DNA of 25,440 nucleotides from JBBQTQ01 sp038213135 (GTDB lineage Bacteria > Actinomycetota > Thermoleophilia > Gaiellales > Gaiellaceae), in the NCBI GenBank assembly GCA_038213135.1, contig JBBQTQ010000036.1, positions 1 to 25,440 of the forward strand, given 5' to 3'. A program made the translations under genes and the position numbers. This document shows, in pieces, positions 6,845 to 14,579 of this stretch; position 1 is the first letter of the stretch, and each line of letters opens with the position of its first letter. The notes beneath the pieces were generated by a model. That model saw only the letters and a list, made by a program, of their open reading frames with translations. It was not told the origin of the DNA and made no database searches.

Positions 6845-7619
6845 GGCGGCCATTCTCCTGGACGTCGACGGGGTCCTCCACGTCTCCGGCGAGTCGATCG
6901 CCGGCGCCGCCGAGGCAGTCACGCGGCTGCGAGAGGACGGCCACCGCCTTCGCTTCGTGACGAACACCACGACGCGCTCGCGTGCGGCTCTCTGCGCCGA
7001 CCTGAACGGGTTCGGAATCGAGGTGCAGGAGCAGGAGGTGCAGACGACCGCCGACGCCGCGGTGCAGGCCCTGAAGGGCAAACGGGTGCTCGCACTCGTG
7101 ATGCAAGCACTCGTCGACGACCTCTCCGAGCTCGAGATCGTCGGCGACTCGGCCGAGGCAGTCCTCCTCGGCGGCGCGGACGAGACCGACGAGAGCGGCC
7201 GCGTGTTCTCGTACATGAACCTCGCGCGGGCTTTCGCCGAGCTGCAGCTCGGCGCCGATCTCTACTGTCTGCACAAGAACCGCTGGTGGCAGACCTCACG
7301 CGGCCCGCTGCTCGACGCAGGCGCGTTCGTCGCCGGGCTGGAGTACGCGGCCGACGTCGAGGCACATGTGCTCGGCAAGCCGAGCCCGGAGTACTTCGGC
7401 GCGGCGCTGAAGGCGCTCGATGCCGACCCCGAGCTGGCCTGGATGGTCGGCGACGACCTCGAGTCGGACATCGGCGGCGCGCAGCGGTACGGGATGCGCA
7501 CCGTGCTCGTCCGCACCGGCAAGTTCCGGCCCGACGACCTCGAGCGAGCCAGGATCTCGCCGGACGCGGTGATCAGCTCGATCGTCAACCTGCCCGACTG
7601 GCTCGACAGCAACCGCTGA
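6843..7619 (+). CDS. HAD-superfamily subfamily IIA phosphatase (NagD/LHPP type)
   Basis: The 258-residue product has all four HAD motifs: DVDGVL near residue 7 (nucleophile and acid/base Asp), TNTTT (motif II Thr), the motif III Lys in LGKPSPEYF, and VGDDLESDIGGAQ (motif IV metal-binding acids). Placement of the cap between motifs II and III is that of subfamily IIA, which includes NagD, phosphoglycolate phosphatase, and LHPP/HDHD2-like enzymes. It probably hydrolyses a small phosphometabolite in the cytoplasm; the substrate is not determinable. A longer in-frame start exists upstream but would overlap arfB; the ATG at 6843 gives the expected short lead into motif I and sits 8 nt after TAGACT. 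Its TGA overlaps the acpS ATG. Confidence 0.9.
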   Translation: MAAILLDVDGVLHVSGESIAGAAEAVTRLREDGHRLRFVTNTTTRSRAALCADLNGFGIEVQEQEVQTTADAAVQALKGKRVLALVMQALVDDLSELEIVGDSAEAVLLGGADETDESGRVFSYMNLARAFAELQLGADLYCLHKNRWWQTSRGPLLDAGAFVAGLEYAADVEAHVLGKPSPEYFGAALKALDADPELAWMVGDDLESDIGGAQRYGMRTVLVRTGKFRPDDLERARISPDAVISSIVNLPDWLDSNR

Positions 7620-7975
7620 TGCGGGTCGGCGTCGACCTGATCGAGATCGACAGGGTGCGTCGCGCGCTCGACCGCTATCCCGGCTTTCGCGAGCGCTGCT
7701 TCACCGACGCCGAGCAGAGCTATTGCGACTCGCGACCGAACCCGCCGCAGCACTACGCGGCGCGGTTCGCCGGCAAGGAGGCCGTCGGCAAGGCTCTAGG
7801 GGTGGGAGTTCGCTTCACGTGGCGAGAGATCGAGATCGCCGGCCGTCCGAAGCCGGGCGTCAACCTCTCCGGCACGACGAAGGCGGCGGCCGACCGGATC
7901 GGCGCCGGGCGGATCGACCTGTCGATGACGCACTCGAAGGAGCTCGCCGCCGCGATCTGCCTCGTCTCGGAGTGA
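7619..7975 (+). CDS. acpS: Holo-[acyl-carrier-protein] synthase
   Basis: AcpS transfers 4'-phosphopantetheine from CoA to the serine of apo-ACP, activating fatty-acid synthesis. The 118-residue protein has the family signature GVDLIEIDRV with metal-binding Asp6 and the second signature RFAGKEAVGKALG with Glu54. Length matches the family (about 120). Both ends overlap neighbours by the TGATG arrangement (HAD upstream, nnr downstream), so it is translated by coupling. The acpS-nnr-alr order is typical of Actinomycetota. Confidence 0.95.
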   Translation: MRVGVDLIEIDRVRRALDRYPGFRERCFTDAEQSYCDSRPNPPQHYAARFAGKEAVGKALGVGVRFTWREIEIAGRPKPGVNLSGTTKAAADRIGAGRIDLSMTHSKELAAAICLVSE

Positions 7976-9285
7976 TGCTCGAGCCGCTGTACACCGCGGA
8001 CGAGATGCGGGCCGCCGAAGCCGGAAACGACGTCGACGAGCTGATGGCGCGGGCCGGGCGAGCGGTCGCCGAGGAGGCACTGCGGCGCTTTCCGGACGCA
8101 CGCTCGTTCGGGGCAGTTTGCGGGAAGGGCGCGAACGGCGGCGACGGCCGGATCGCGCTCGAGGTACTGCGGGCCGCTGGGAGGCGCGCGAACGAGGGGC
8201 TCGAGGGCGACGTGCTCCTCGACGCGCTCTTCGGCACGGGCTTCCACGGCGAGCCGCGGGAGGATGCGGCGGCCCTGATCCGGGCGTTGAATGCCGCAGA
8301 GTCGCCGGTGCTCTCGGTCGACCTTCCCTCGGGCGTCGATGCCTCGACCGGAGAGGTCGGGGGCGAGGCGGTCGAGGCTGCCGCGACGGTCACGTTTCAC
8401 GGCCCGAAGGTCGGTCTGGCGATCGCGCCCGGCCGCTTTCACGCGGGAGACGTCGTCGTGGCCGACATCGGGCTCGCCGCGCACGAGACGAAGCACCGCC
8501 TGGTCGGCGTCGAGATCCTGCGGGAGGTGCCCGCCAAGCGGCCCGGCGACAACAAGTACTCGGCCGGCATGGTGCTCGTCGTCGGCGGCTCTCCTGGTCT
8601 GACCGGTGCTGCGTGCCTCGCCGCCGAAGCCGCCTTCCGCGCCGATGCAGGCTACGTCGCGGTTGCGGCCCCGGCGGAGGCGCTTCCCGTCCTGGAGGGG
8701 CGGCTCCTGGAGGCCGTGAAGCGGCCGATCGAGGAGGCGCTCGAGCTCGCCGTTCGCGCCGGCTCGCTCGCGATCGGCCCCGGTCTCGGCCGCGAGCGGC
8801 AGGCGCTCGTGCGGCGGCTGCTCGAGGAGACGAGCGTTCCCGCAGTCGTGGACGCCGACGCCCTGTTCGAGCTCGAACCGTTTGTCCGCTCGGCGCCAAC
8901 CGTGCTCACTCCCCACGCCGGCGAGCTGGGCCGCCTGCTCGGAGTGGAGTCAGCGTGGGTCGACGCGCACCGGCTGGAGGCGGCGCAGCGCGGGGCCGAC
9001 ACGTTCGGAGCCGTGTGCGTCCTGAAGGGCGCCGACACGATCGTCGCCGCGCCCGGCGAGGGGGCGCTCGTCTGCGGGCTCGGGCCGGCCTCGCTCGCAA
9101 CGGCCGGCACCGGCGATGTCCTGACCGGGACGATCGCGGCCTTTCTCGCCAAGGGCATGCAGGCTCGGTTCGCCGCAGCCGCCGGCGCGACGGCCTGCGC
9201 CGTCGCCGCCTCGCTCGGGCCGGCGCGCGGGCTGATCGCCGGCGACGTGGTCGCACGGCTACCGGACGCGCTTGCCCATGCCTAG
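7975..9285 (+). CDS. nnr: Bifunctional NAD(P)H-hydrate repair enzyme (epimerase/dehydratase)
   Basis: This enzyme repairs damaged NAD(P)H hydrates: the N-terminal YjeF_N domain epimerises NAD(P)HX and the C-terminal carbohydrate-kinase-like domain dehydrates the S form. The 436-residue product is shorter than the usual 480-500. Residues about 1-178 are the epimerase, with GKGANGGDG at 50-58 (usually GxGNNGGDG) and VDLPSGVDASTG. Residues about 190-436 are the dehydratase, with NKYSAG, TPHAGELGRLLG and the GTGDVLTG signature. The loss is inside the epimerase domain, between the GGDG loop and LLDALFGTG, so epimerase activity may be altered. It overlaps acpS by one base and alr by 8 bp. Confidence 0.92.
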   Translation: MLEPLYTADEMRAAEAGNDVDELMARAGRAVAEEALRRFPDARSFGAVCGKGANGGDGRIALEVLRAAGRRANEGLEGDVLLDALFGTGFHGEPREDAAALIRALNAAESPVLSVDLPSGVDASTGEVGGEAVEAAATVTFHGPKVGLAIAPGRFHAGDVVVADIGLAAHETKHRLVGVEILREVPAKRPGDNKYSAGMVLVVGGSPGLTGAACLAAEAAFRADAGYVAVAAPAEALPVLEGRLLEAVKRPIEEALELAVRAGSLAIGPGLGRERQALVRRLLEETSVPAVVDADALFELEPFVRSAPTVLTPHAGELGRLLGVESAWVDAHRLEAAQRGADTFGAVCVLKGADTIVAAPGEGALVCGLGPASLATAGTGDVLTGTIAAFLAKGMQARFAAAAGATACAVAASLGPARGLIAGDVVARLPDALAHA

Positions 9286-10297
9286 GTCGGAGCTGACCAT
9301 CGACCTCGGCGCGCTCCGGCGCAACGCGAAGGCCCTCCTGGCGGCGCTCGGGGGCTCGGAGCTCTGGGCCGTCGTCAAGGCCGACGGCTACGGCCACGGC
9401 GCCGTCGACGTCGCCGGCGCGGCGCTCGGCGCCGGCGCGAGCGCGCTCTGTACGGCGACCGTCCCAGAGGCCCTGGTGCTCCGGCGCGAGTATCCGACCG
9501 CGAAGGTCCTCGTCATGGGCCCGGCCTCGAATCGAGAGATCGCGCAGGCTCGTGACGCGCGTCTCGAGCTGGCCGTCTCCGACGATGCGATCCCGGAGGG
9601 CATCCGCGTCCACCTGAAGCTCGACACCGGCATGGGTCGTTACGGGGTCGGCGAGCTGCCGCACGTCTCCCCGGAGGTGGTCGGGCTGATGAGCCATCTC
9701 GCCACGGCCGACAGCGACCCGGCCTTCGCCGAGGTGCAGATCGGCCGCTTCCGGGCCGCGGCCCAGATGTATCCGCAGCTGACGGCGCACATCGCCAACA
9801 GCGCGGCCGCGCTCCGCATTCCGTCCGCGCGGTTCAACGCGGCGCGCTGCGGGGCGGCGCTCTACGGCCTCTCGCCGTTCGGCGGCGATCCCTCGGAGGA
9901 CGGGCTCGAGCCCGTGCTGCTCTGGCGCAGCGAGCTGGCGCAGGTGAAACGGCTCGAGCCGGACCAGAGCACCGGCTACGGCCGCAGCTTCGTCGCCGAC
10001 GTGCCCACCTGGATCGGGATCGTGCCGGTTGGCTACGGCGACGGCTTCAGTCGCGACCTCACCGGAACCGAGGTGCGCGTCGGCGGCGAGCGCCGGCCCG
10101 TCGTGGGGACGATCTCGATGGATTCCTTCGCCGTCGACCTTGGGGCCGAGCTGCCGATCGGCACGCCCGTGACGCTGCTCGGGCACGGCGTCCTCGCCGA
10201 GGATCACGCACGTGTTGCGAACACGATCAACTACGAGATCGTCGCCGGGATCGAGTCGCGGCCCGAGCGGGCCAGACGCACCGTGATCGATGGATGA
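9278..10297 (+). CDS. alr: Alanine racemase
   Basis: Alr is a PLP enzyme making D-alanine for peptidoglycan. The 339-residue product has the PLP-lysine signature AVVKADGYGHG (Lys34), the LKLDTGMGRYG loop, and GYGDGF and GTISMDS, conserved segments around the second catalytic base. It is about 30 residues shorter than most homologues, with compact mid-barrel loops (for example around LELAVSDDAIPEGIRVH). The ATG at 9278 is preferred over a TTG at 9272 because it starts just before the first barrel strand (SELTIDL). Its start lies inside the end of nnr and its own end overlaps the next gene by 8 bp. Confidence 0.95.
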   Translation: MPRSELTIDLGALRRNAKALLAALGGSELWAVVKADGYGHGAVDVAGAALGAGASALCTATVPEALVLRREYPTAKVLVMGPASNREIAQARDARLELAVSDDAIPEGIRVHLKLDTGMGRYGVGELPHVSPEVVGLMSHLATADSDPAFAEVQIGRFRAAAQMYPQLTAHIANSAAALRIPSARFNAARCGAALYGLSPFGGDPSEDGLEPVLLWRSELAQVKRLEPDQSTGYGRSFVADVPTWIGIVPVGYGDGFSRDLTGTEVRVGGERRPVVGTISMDSFAVDLGAELPIGTPVTLLGHGVLAEDHARVANTINYEIVAGIESRPERARRTVIDG

Positions 10298-11306
10298 GCT
10301 GTCGCTGGCGCGGGAGCTGCTGGCCGGCGAGGAGGCCTGGCTCGTAGGCGGAGCGGTTCGCGACGAGCTGCTCGGACGGCCGCTCGTCGACCTCGACCTC
10401 GCCTGCGCCGACCCCGAGGCCGCGGCGCGCGCCTTCGCACGTCGCTCCGGCGGCTTCGCCTTCATGCTCTCGGGACGCCACGGGGCGTGGCGCGTCGCGC
10501 TGGACGAGCGCACCGTCGACTTCACTCCGGTCACGCACGGGATCGCGGCCGACCTCGCCAAGCGCGACTTCACGATCAACGCGATCGCCGAGCCGCTCGC
10601 GGGCGGCGAGCCGATCGACCCGTTCGGTGGGCGAGGGGATCTCGACGCACGGTTCCTGCGTGCCGTCTCCCCGACGGTCTTCACGGACGATCCGCTGAGA
10701 CTGCTCCGGGCCGTGCGCCTCGAGGACGAGCTCGGCTTCCGGATCGAGCCTCTCACCGAGGAGTTGATCCGAGAGCAGGCGGAGCTCGTCGGCCGGCCGG
10801 CCGGCGAGCGGATCCTCGCCGAGCTCGAGCGCCTGTCGGCGGACGGCTACCGTCGGCTCGACGAGCTCGGTCTCCTCGTGCCGCTCGGCGGCTCGACCGC
10901 GCTGCTCGATCGCGATACCGGCTCGGCCACCTTTCGCCTGGTCGCGGTCTTCGGAGAGAACCTCGAGCGCCTTCCCGTTTCGAACGAGCTCAGGCGGTAC
11001 GCCCGCACCCTGCTCCGCGCCGAGCCGCCTGCCGACGGCTCGCCGCGTCCGATCCATCGCTTCCGGCGGGCGACCGAACCGTGGGCCATCGAAGCCCTCG
11101 CGCTGCACGGTGCCTCGGCGCTTGCCCCGGCGGTCGAGGAAGCTCGCACGCGCGATCCGGCCGAGCCGCTCGTCCGCGGCGACGAGCTCGGCCTGGCGCC
11201 GGGACCGGAGATCGGCCGCCTGCTCGACCTGATCGACGAAGAGCGCGCCGCGGGCACGATCTCGACGAGGGAAGAGGCGCTCGAGCTCGTGCGCAGGCAG
11301 CGCTAG
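10290..11306 (+). CDS. CCA-adding enzyme / poly(A) polymerase family nucleotidyltransferase
   Basis: The 338-residue product belongs to the class II tRNA nucleotidyltransferase/poly(A) polymerase family. Visible are the nucleotidyltransferase motif LVGGAVRDELLG, the metal-binding LVDLDLA (DxD), KRDFTINAIA, and DDPLRLLRAVRLEDELGF, which matches the nucleotide-selecting EDxxR segment with Asp for Glu. A helical C-terminal part follows, and there is no C-terminal HD phosphohydrolase domain. It most likely adds or repairs CCA ends of tRNAs, but sequence alone does not separate CCA-adding from poly(A) or partial CC/A-adding activity. The gene overlaps alr by 8 bp and is the last member of the coupled five-gene operon. 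Confidence 0.85.
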   Translation: MDELSLARELLAGEEAWLVGGAVRDELLGRPLVDLDLACADPEAAARAFARRSGGFAFMLSGRHGAWRVALDERTVDFTPVTHGIAADLAKRDFTINAIAEPLAGGEPIDPFGGRGDLDARFLRAVSPTVFTDDPLRLLRAVRLEDELGFRIEPLTEELIREQAELVGRPAGERILAELERLSADGYRRLDELGLLVPLGGSTALLDRDTGSATFRLVAVFGENLERLPVSNELRRYARTLLRAEPPADGSPRPIHRFRRATEPWAIEALALHGASALAPAVEEARTRDPAEPLVRGDELGLAPGPEIGRLLDLIDEERAAGTISTREEALELVRRQR

Positions 11307-11309
11307 GGT
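11304..11309 (+). promoter_or_regulatory. Likely -10 box (TAGGGT) overlapping the preceding stop codon
   Basis: TAGGGT consists of the TAG stop of the nucleotidyltransferase gene plus GGT. It lies 6 nt before the GTG of the methyltransferase gene, the spacing of a leaderless start. Confidence 0.4.
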
Positions 11310-11315
11310 CCTTCC

Positions 11316-12032
11316 GTGCACTCCGAGGCCGTCCACGAGCGCTTCGCGAAGACTGCCGAGCTGGTGGCCGCGCGAGAGGAGGCCCGGCGCGAGCGATTCC
11401 GCAAGCAGCTGCGCGACTTCGTCGAGCCGCGCGGGGACGAGCGAGTGCTCGACTCCGGGACCGGAACGGGCGCTCTGGCGTTTGCGATCGCCCCCCTCGT
11501 CGGCGAGGTCGTCGGCGTCGACCTCGTCCCCGAGCTGCTCGAGCAGGCGCGCAGCCGCGCAGCCGCCTTCCCCAACGTCACGTTCGCCGAGGGCGACGCC
11601 ACACGGCTTCCGTTCGAGTCCGACAGCTTCGATCTCGCCGCCAGCGTCCGGACGCTCCACCACATGCCGCGGCCCGAGCTGGCCGTCGCCGAGCTCGTCC
11701 GCCTGACGCGCTTCGGCGGCTCCGTGCTCGTGATCGACCAGATCGCGCCCGTCGACCCGCTCGCGGCGAACGAGCTGAATCGCTTCGAGCGCGCCCGCGA
11801 TCCCTCGCACACACGCGCGCTCGCCGACGTCGACCTGACCGGCCTCTTCGAGTCGAACGGGCTCGTGCTGCGAAAGGCCCAGTTCGAGGACGAGCCGCGC
11901 GATCTCGAGCAGTACCTCGACCTCGCCGGCTGCGAGGGTGACGAGCGCGACCGCGCCCGCTCGCTCGCACCGACCGGCTACACGGCGACTCTCGGCTGGT
12001 ACCTGGCCGTCAAGCCGGCCCCGCGTGCGTAG
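11316..12032 (+). CDS. Class I SAM-dependent methyltransferase (UbiE/Methyltransf_11 type)
   Basis: The 238-residue protein has the Rossmann-type SAM-binding core: motif I VLDSGTGTGALAFAIA, the acidic end of strand 2 in VVGVDLVPELLEQAR, motif II EGDATRLPFESDSFDLA and the post-motif VRTLHHMPRPELAVAELVR. This pattern fits UbiE/MenG-like small-molecule methyltransferases. The substrate is unknown, and there is no quinone-pathway gene nearby. The GTG start 9 bp after the previous stop lacks a Shine-Dalgarno sequence and follows a TAGGGT box, so it is probably leaderless. Confidence 0.85.
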   Translation: MHSEAVHERFAKTAELVAAREEARRERFRKQLRDFVEPRGDERVLDSGTGTGALAFAIAPLVGEVVGVDLVPELLEQARSRAAAFPNVTFAEGDATRLPFESDSFDLAASVRTLHHMPRPELAVAELVRLTRFGGSVLVIDQIAPVDPLAANELNRFERARDPSHTRALADVDLTGLFESNGLVLRKAQFEDEPRDLEQYLDLAGCEGDERDRARSLAPTGYTATLGWYLAVKPAPRA

Positions 12033-12035
12033 GCT
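12030..12035 (+). promoter_or_regulatory. Likely -10 box (TAGGCT) overlapping the methyltransferase stop
   Basis: TAGGCT consists of the methyltransferase TAG stop plus GCT and lies 7 nt before the ATG of the M29 peptidase gene. The same hexamer with the same spacing precedes the peroxiredoxin gene on the minus strand (22119-22124). Confidence 0.4.
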
Positions 12036-12042
12036 GACCGCG

Positions 12043-13242
12043 ATGCCGGAGGGGCTGATGCAGCGACTGGCCGATCTGGCCGTGCGCTTCGGCGCCAACG
12101 TCCAGAAGGGTCAGGTCGTGACGATCGGAGCCCACCTGGGCCAGGAGGAGCTCGCCCGCGCGATCGCGGCGAGCGCCTATCGCGCGGGTGCCCAGTTCGT
12201 CGACGTGACGTACTTCGACCCGTACATCAAGCGTGCGCGGATCGAGCACGCCGACGACGACACGCTCGACTACGTGCCGCCGTGGCTCGGTGAGCGGATG
12301 CTCGAGCTCGGCCGGATGCACGCGGCGCGGATCTCGCTGACCGGGCCGACGAGCCCGGGCGCACTCGACGGGCTCGACCCGGCGCGCGCCGGCCGCGACC
12401 AGTTGCCGTTTCTGAAGGAGGCGATGATCGTGATCGGCGAGCGGCAGGTGAGCTGGACCGTCGTTCCGTGCCCGAACCCGATCTGGGCGAAGATGGTCTA
12501 CCCGGAGCTCGACGATGCCGAGGCGCTCGCAAAGCTCTGGCAGGACGTCGCCTACGTCTGCCGCCTCGACGAGCCCGACCCGATCGCGGCCTGGGAGGAG
12601 CGGTTCGCTGCTCTCGGCGAGAACGCGGCGGCGCTCAATGCGCACGAGTTCGACGCGGTGCACCTCGAGGGGCCGGGTACCGACCTGACGATCGGCTTGC
12701 TTCCCGGCTCGCGCTGGATGATGGGGACGATGGAGACCGTGCAGGGGCTGCGCCATGCACCGAACCTGCCGACGGAGGAGATCTTCACGGCACCCGATCC
12801 CGAGCGCGCGGAGGGCACGATTCGCTCGACGCGTCCGCTCGTGCTCACCGACGGGACGATCATCCGTGGCCTCGAGGTCAGCTTCGAGGGAGGGCGCGCG
12901 GTGCAAGTCGACGCGGAGGACGGTGCGGAGGTGATGCGCGGCCGCGTGGCGATGGACGACGGCGCGGCTCACCTCGGCGAGGTGGCGCTCGTCGACCGCG
13001 AGGGCCGGGTCGGCAGCATCGGCCGGGTCTTCTACGACACGCTGCTCGACGAGAACGCCGTCACGCACATTGCACTCGGCGACGCGATCCTCGACGCGAT
13101 CGCGGACGCCGACAAGCCGCGCGCCAACCGCAGCGCGATCCACATCGACTTCATGGTCGGCGGCGACGAGGTCGCCGTGACCGGCATCACCCGCGAGGGC
13201 GAGCGCGTGCCGGTGCTGCGCGGCGGCAGCTGGCAGGTCTAG
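12043..13242 (+). CDS. M29-family metallo-aminopeptidase
   Basis: The 399-residue product matches the thermophilic-type aminopeptidase family M29 (AmpS, aminopeptidase T, PepS), cytoplasmic enzymes with two metal ions. The recognisable conserved segments are EGPGTDLTIGL, the metal-ligand region NLPTEEIFTAPD, HIALGDAI and the C-terminal SAIHIDFMVG, which in the family carry Glu, His and Asp ligands. The length is normal for the family. The ATG at 12043 is preferred to longer starts that would run through the methyltransferase; it lies 7 nt after the TAGGCT box. The likely role is general peptide turnover. Confidence 0.92.
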   Translation: MPEGLMQRLADLAVRFGANVQKGQVVTIGAHLGQEELARAIAASAYRAGAQFVDVTYFDPYIKRARIEHADDDTLDYVPPWLGERMLELGRMHAARISLTGPTSPGALDGLDPARAGRDQLPFLKEAMIVIGERQVSWTVVPCPNPIWAKMVYPELDDAEALAKLWQDVAYVCRLDEPDPIAAWEERFAALGENAAALNAHEFDAVHLEGPGTDLTIGLLPGSRWMMGTMETVQGLRHAPNLPTEEIFTAPDPERAEGTIRSTRPLVLTDGTIIRGLEVSFEGGRAVQVDAEDGAEVMRGRVAMDDGAAHLGEVALVDREGRVGSIGRVFYDTLLDENAVTHIALGDAILDAIADADKPRANRSAIHIDFMVGGDEVAVTGITREGERVPVLRGGSWQV

Positions 13243-13363
13243 CTGCCCGCGCGGCCGCGCAAAGCCCTTGACGCAGGGCGGCGGTCAGTGACAGGACGAG
13301 CAGGACGGTCCTTGCGTGGATCGCCCGATCGTCCCGCGTGTGCCCGAGTGCGTCAATAGCCGG

Positions 13364-13369
13364 TATCGT
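13364..13369 (+). promoter_or_regulatory. Likely -10 box (TATCGT) for a leaderless secreted-protein gene
   Basis: TATCGT lies 8 nt before the ATG at 13378. The preceding 120 bp (13243-13363) otherwise hold only short GC-rich palindromes, such as GCGCGGCCGCGC just after the M29 stop, and no visible gene. Confidence 0.45.
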
Positions 13370-13377
13370 GGAGCTCC

Positions 13378-13806
13378 ATGCGGTTGGTGATCCTCTTGGC
13401 GGTCGGGGCTGCGCTCGTTCCCGGCGCGACCCTCGCCGGCTCGAGCGTCACGCTGGGCTCGCCGAAGTTCTATGCCCCGCGGAGCGAGGGGTTCGGCACG
13501 GTGCGCCCGGCAACCATCTTCAATGGTGGCGATCCGAGTGGCTTGGTGACCAAGATCCAGTGGACGACCTGGGGCGGCGCCACGGCGGCCGGCCACGGCC
13601 TGAACGCGATCTTCAAGCCGCACGGCGGGTACTACAGCCAGCTGGTGCGGATCGACCTGATCGCCCGCGATAAGGGAACCTGTCCCGGCTCGTCGCAGCA
13701 GGCCTATCGCCAGCTGCTCTTCCGGGTGCCAAATCGCCCCGGCGGCCCGTTCGGCAAGTGGTCGCTCTGGAGCGGTGCGCGCACGCTCTGCGCCGCGACT
13801 CCCTAG
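13378..13806 (+). CDS. Small secreted protein of unknown function
   Basis: I do not recognise this 142-residue protein. It has a clear signal peptide (MRLVILLAVGAALVPGATLA, cleavage likely after about residue 20). The mature part of about 120 residues is rich in Gly, Tyr and Trp and looks all-beta (for example KIQWTTWGGATAAGHG). Two cysteines, in GTCPGSSQQ and near the C-terminus in RTLCAATP, could form a disulfide outside the cell. The start fits both the signal peptide and the TATCGT box. It ends exactly where the convergent SDR gene ends, with no space for a terminator. Confidence 0.75.
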   Translation: MRLVILLAVGAALVPGATLAGSSVTLGSPKFYAPRSEGFGTVRPATIFNGGDPSGLVTKIQWTTWGGATAAGHGLNAIFKPHGGYYSQLVRIDLIARDKGTCPGSSQQAYRQLLFRVPNRPGGPFGKWSLWSGARTLCAATP

Positions 13807-14565
13807 TCAGGCGGGCTTGCGCATCCGCGAGCCGACGCGGCCGACGAGGCTCGGCAGGAGCGTCTGCGCCACCGCCGCGAGCCGGTACCAGCCGGGCACA
13901 AAAAGCTCGCCGATGCCGAGGTCGACGGCGCGCAGGATTGCCTTGGCGACGTCCCCGGGGTCGATGATCGTCCGGTGGAGATAGCGGGGGAGCACTGTCC
14001 GCTGCGGGAAGCCCTCGGTCTCCGCGAAGCCGGGCAGGATCGTGTGCGTTTCGATCCCGCGTGAGCGGAGTTGTGGAGTCACCGAGCGCGAGAAGGCGAG
14101 CTGGGCGTGCTTCGACGCGGAGTAGGGCCCCGAGGTGCCAGCCGCGACGGTGCCCGCCACGGAGACCACGTTCACCAGATGCGACGGGGCGCCGGCTTCG
14201 AGCGCAGGCAGGAAGGCCTTCAGACACCAGATCCCGCCGAGGTAGTTGACCCGTGTCACCTCTTCGATCAGCTCGGGCTCGGCGGCGAGGAAGTCCTTGC
14301 GTCCGCCGATGCCGGCGTTGTTGACGAGTAGCTTGATCGCCGGGTGCCGCTCTCGGATCGTGGATGCGGCGTGCTCTACCCAGCCGCGGTCGCCGACGTC
14401 GCAGACCTCGTACTCGCCGCGGACCTCCTCTGCGAGTTGCCGCAGCTGCTCCTCGCGCCGGGCCAGGAGCACGCAGCGCCAGCCGCGCTCCGAGAGCGCG
14501 CGTGCGAGGGCAGCTCCGATGCCGCTGGAGCCGCCCGTGATGACCGCTACGCCTGAGTCTGCCAG
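13807..14565 (-). CDS. Short-chain dehydrogenase/reductase with non-canonical (CTG) start
   Basis: This is a classical SDR: TGGSSGIG cofactor loop, LLVNNAGIGG, catalytic Ser in NVVSVAG, and YSASK with catalytic Tyr and Lys. The C-terminal part suggests membrane association. The first ATG/GTG/TTG in frame is the GTG at 14472, which would remove the nucleotide-binding TGxxxGIG. The frame is open upstream, and two adjacent CTG codons (14568 and 14565) give (M)ADSGVAVITGGSSGIG, exactly the expected N-terminus. I therefore place the start at 14565, or 14568, giving about 252 residues. A sequencing error or small indel near 14570 is the alternative. It lies about 14 bp after the subtilase stop on the same strand and is probably cotranscribed. 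The substrate is unknown. Confidence 0.8.
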   Translation of the reverse strand: MADSGVAVITGGSSGIGAALARALSERGWRCVLLARREEQLRQLAEEVRGEYEVCDVGDRGWVEHAASTIRERHPAIKLLVNNAGIGGRKDFLAAEPELIEEVTRVNYLGGIWCLKAFLPALEAGAPSHLVNVVSVAGTVAAGTSGPYSASKHAQLAFSRSVTPQLRSRGIETHTILPGFAETEGFPQRTVLPRYLHRTIIDPGDVAKAILRAVDLGIGELFVPGWYRLAAVAQTLLPSLVGRVGSRMRKPA

Positions 14566-14579
14566 CAGAGCTTGAAGTG

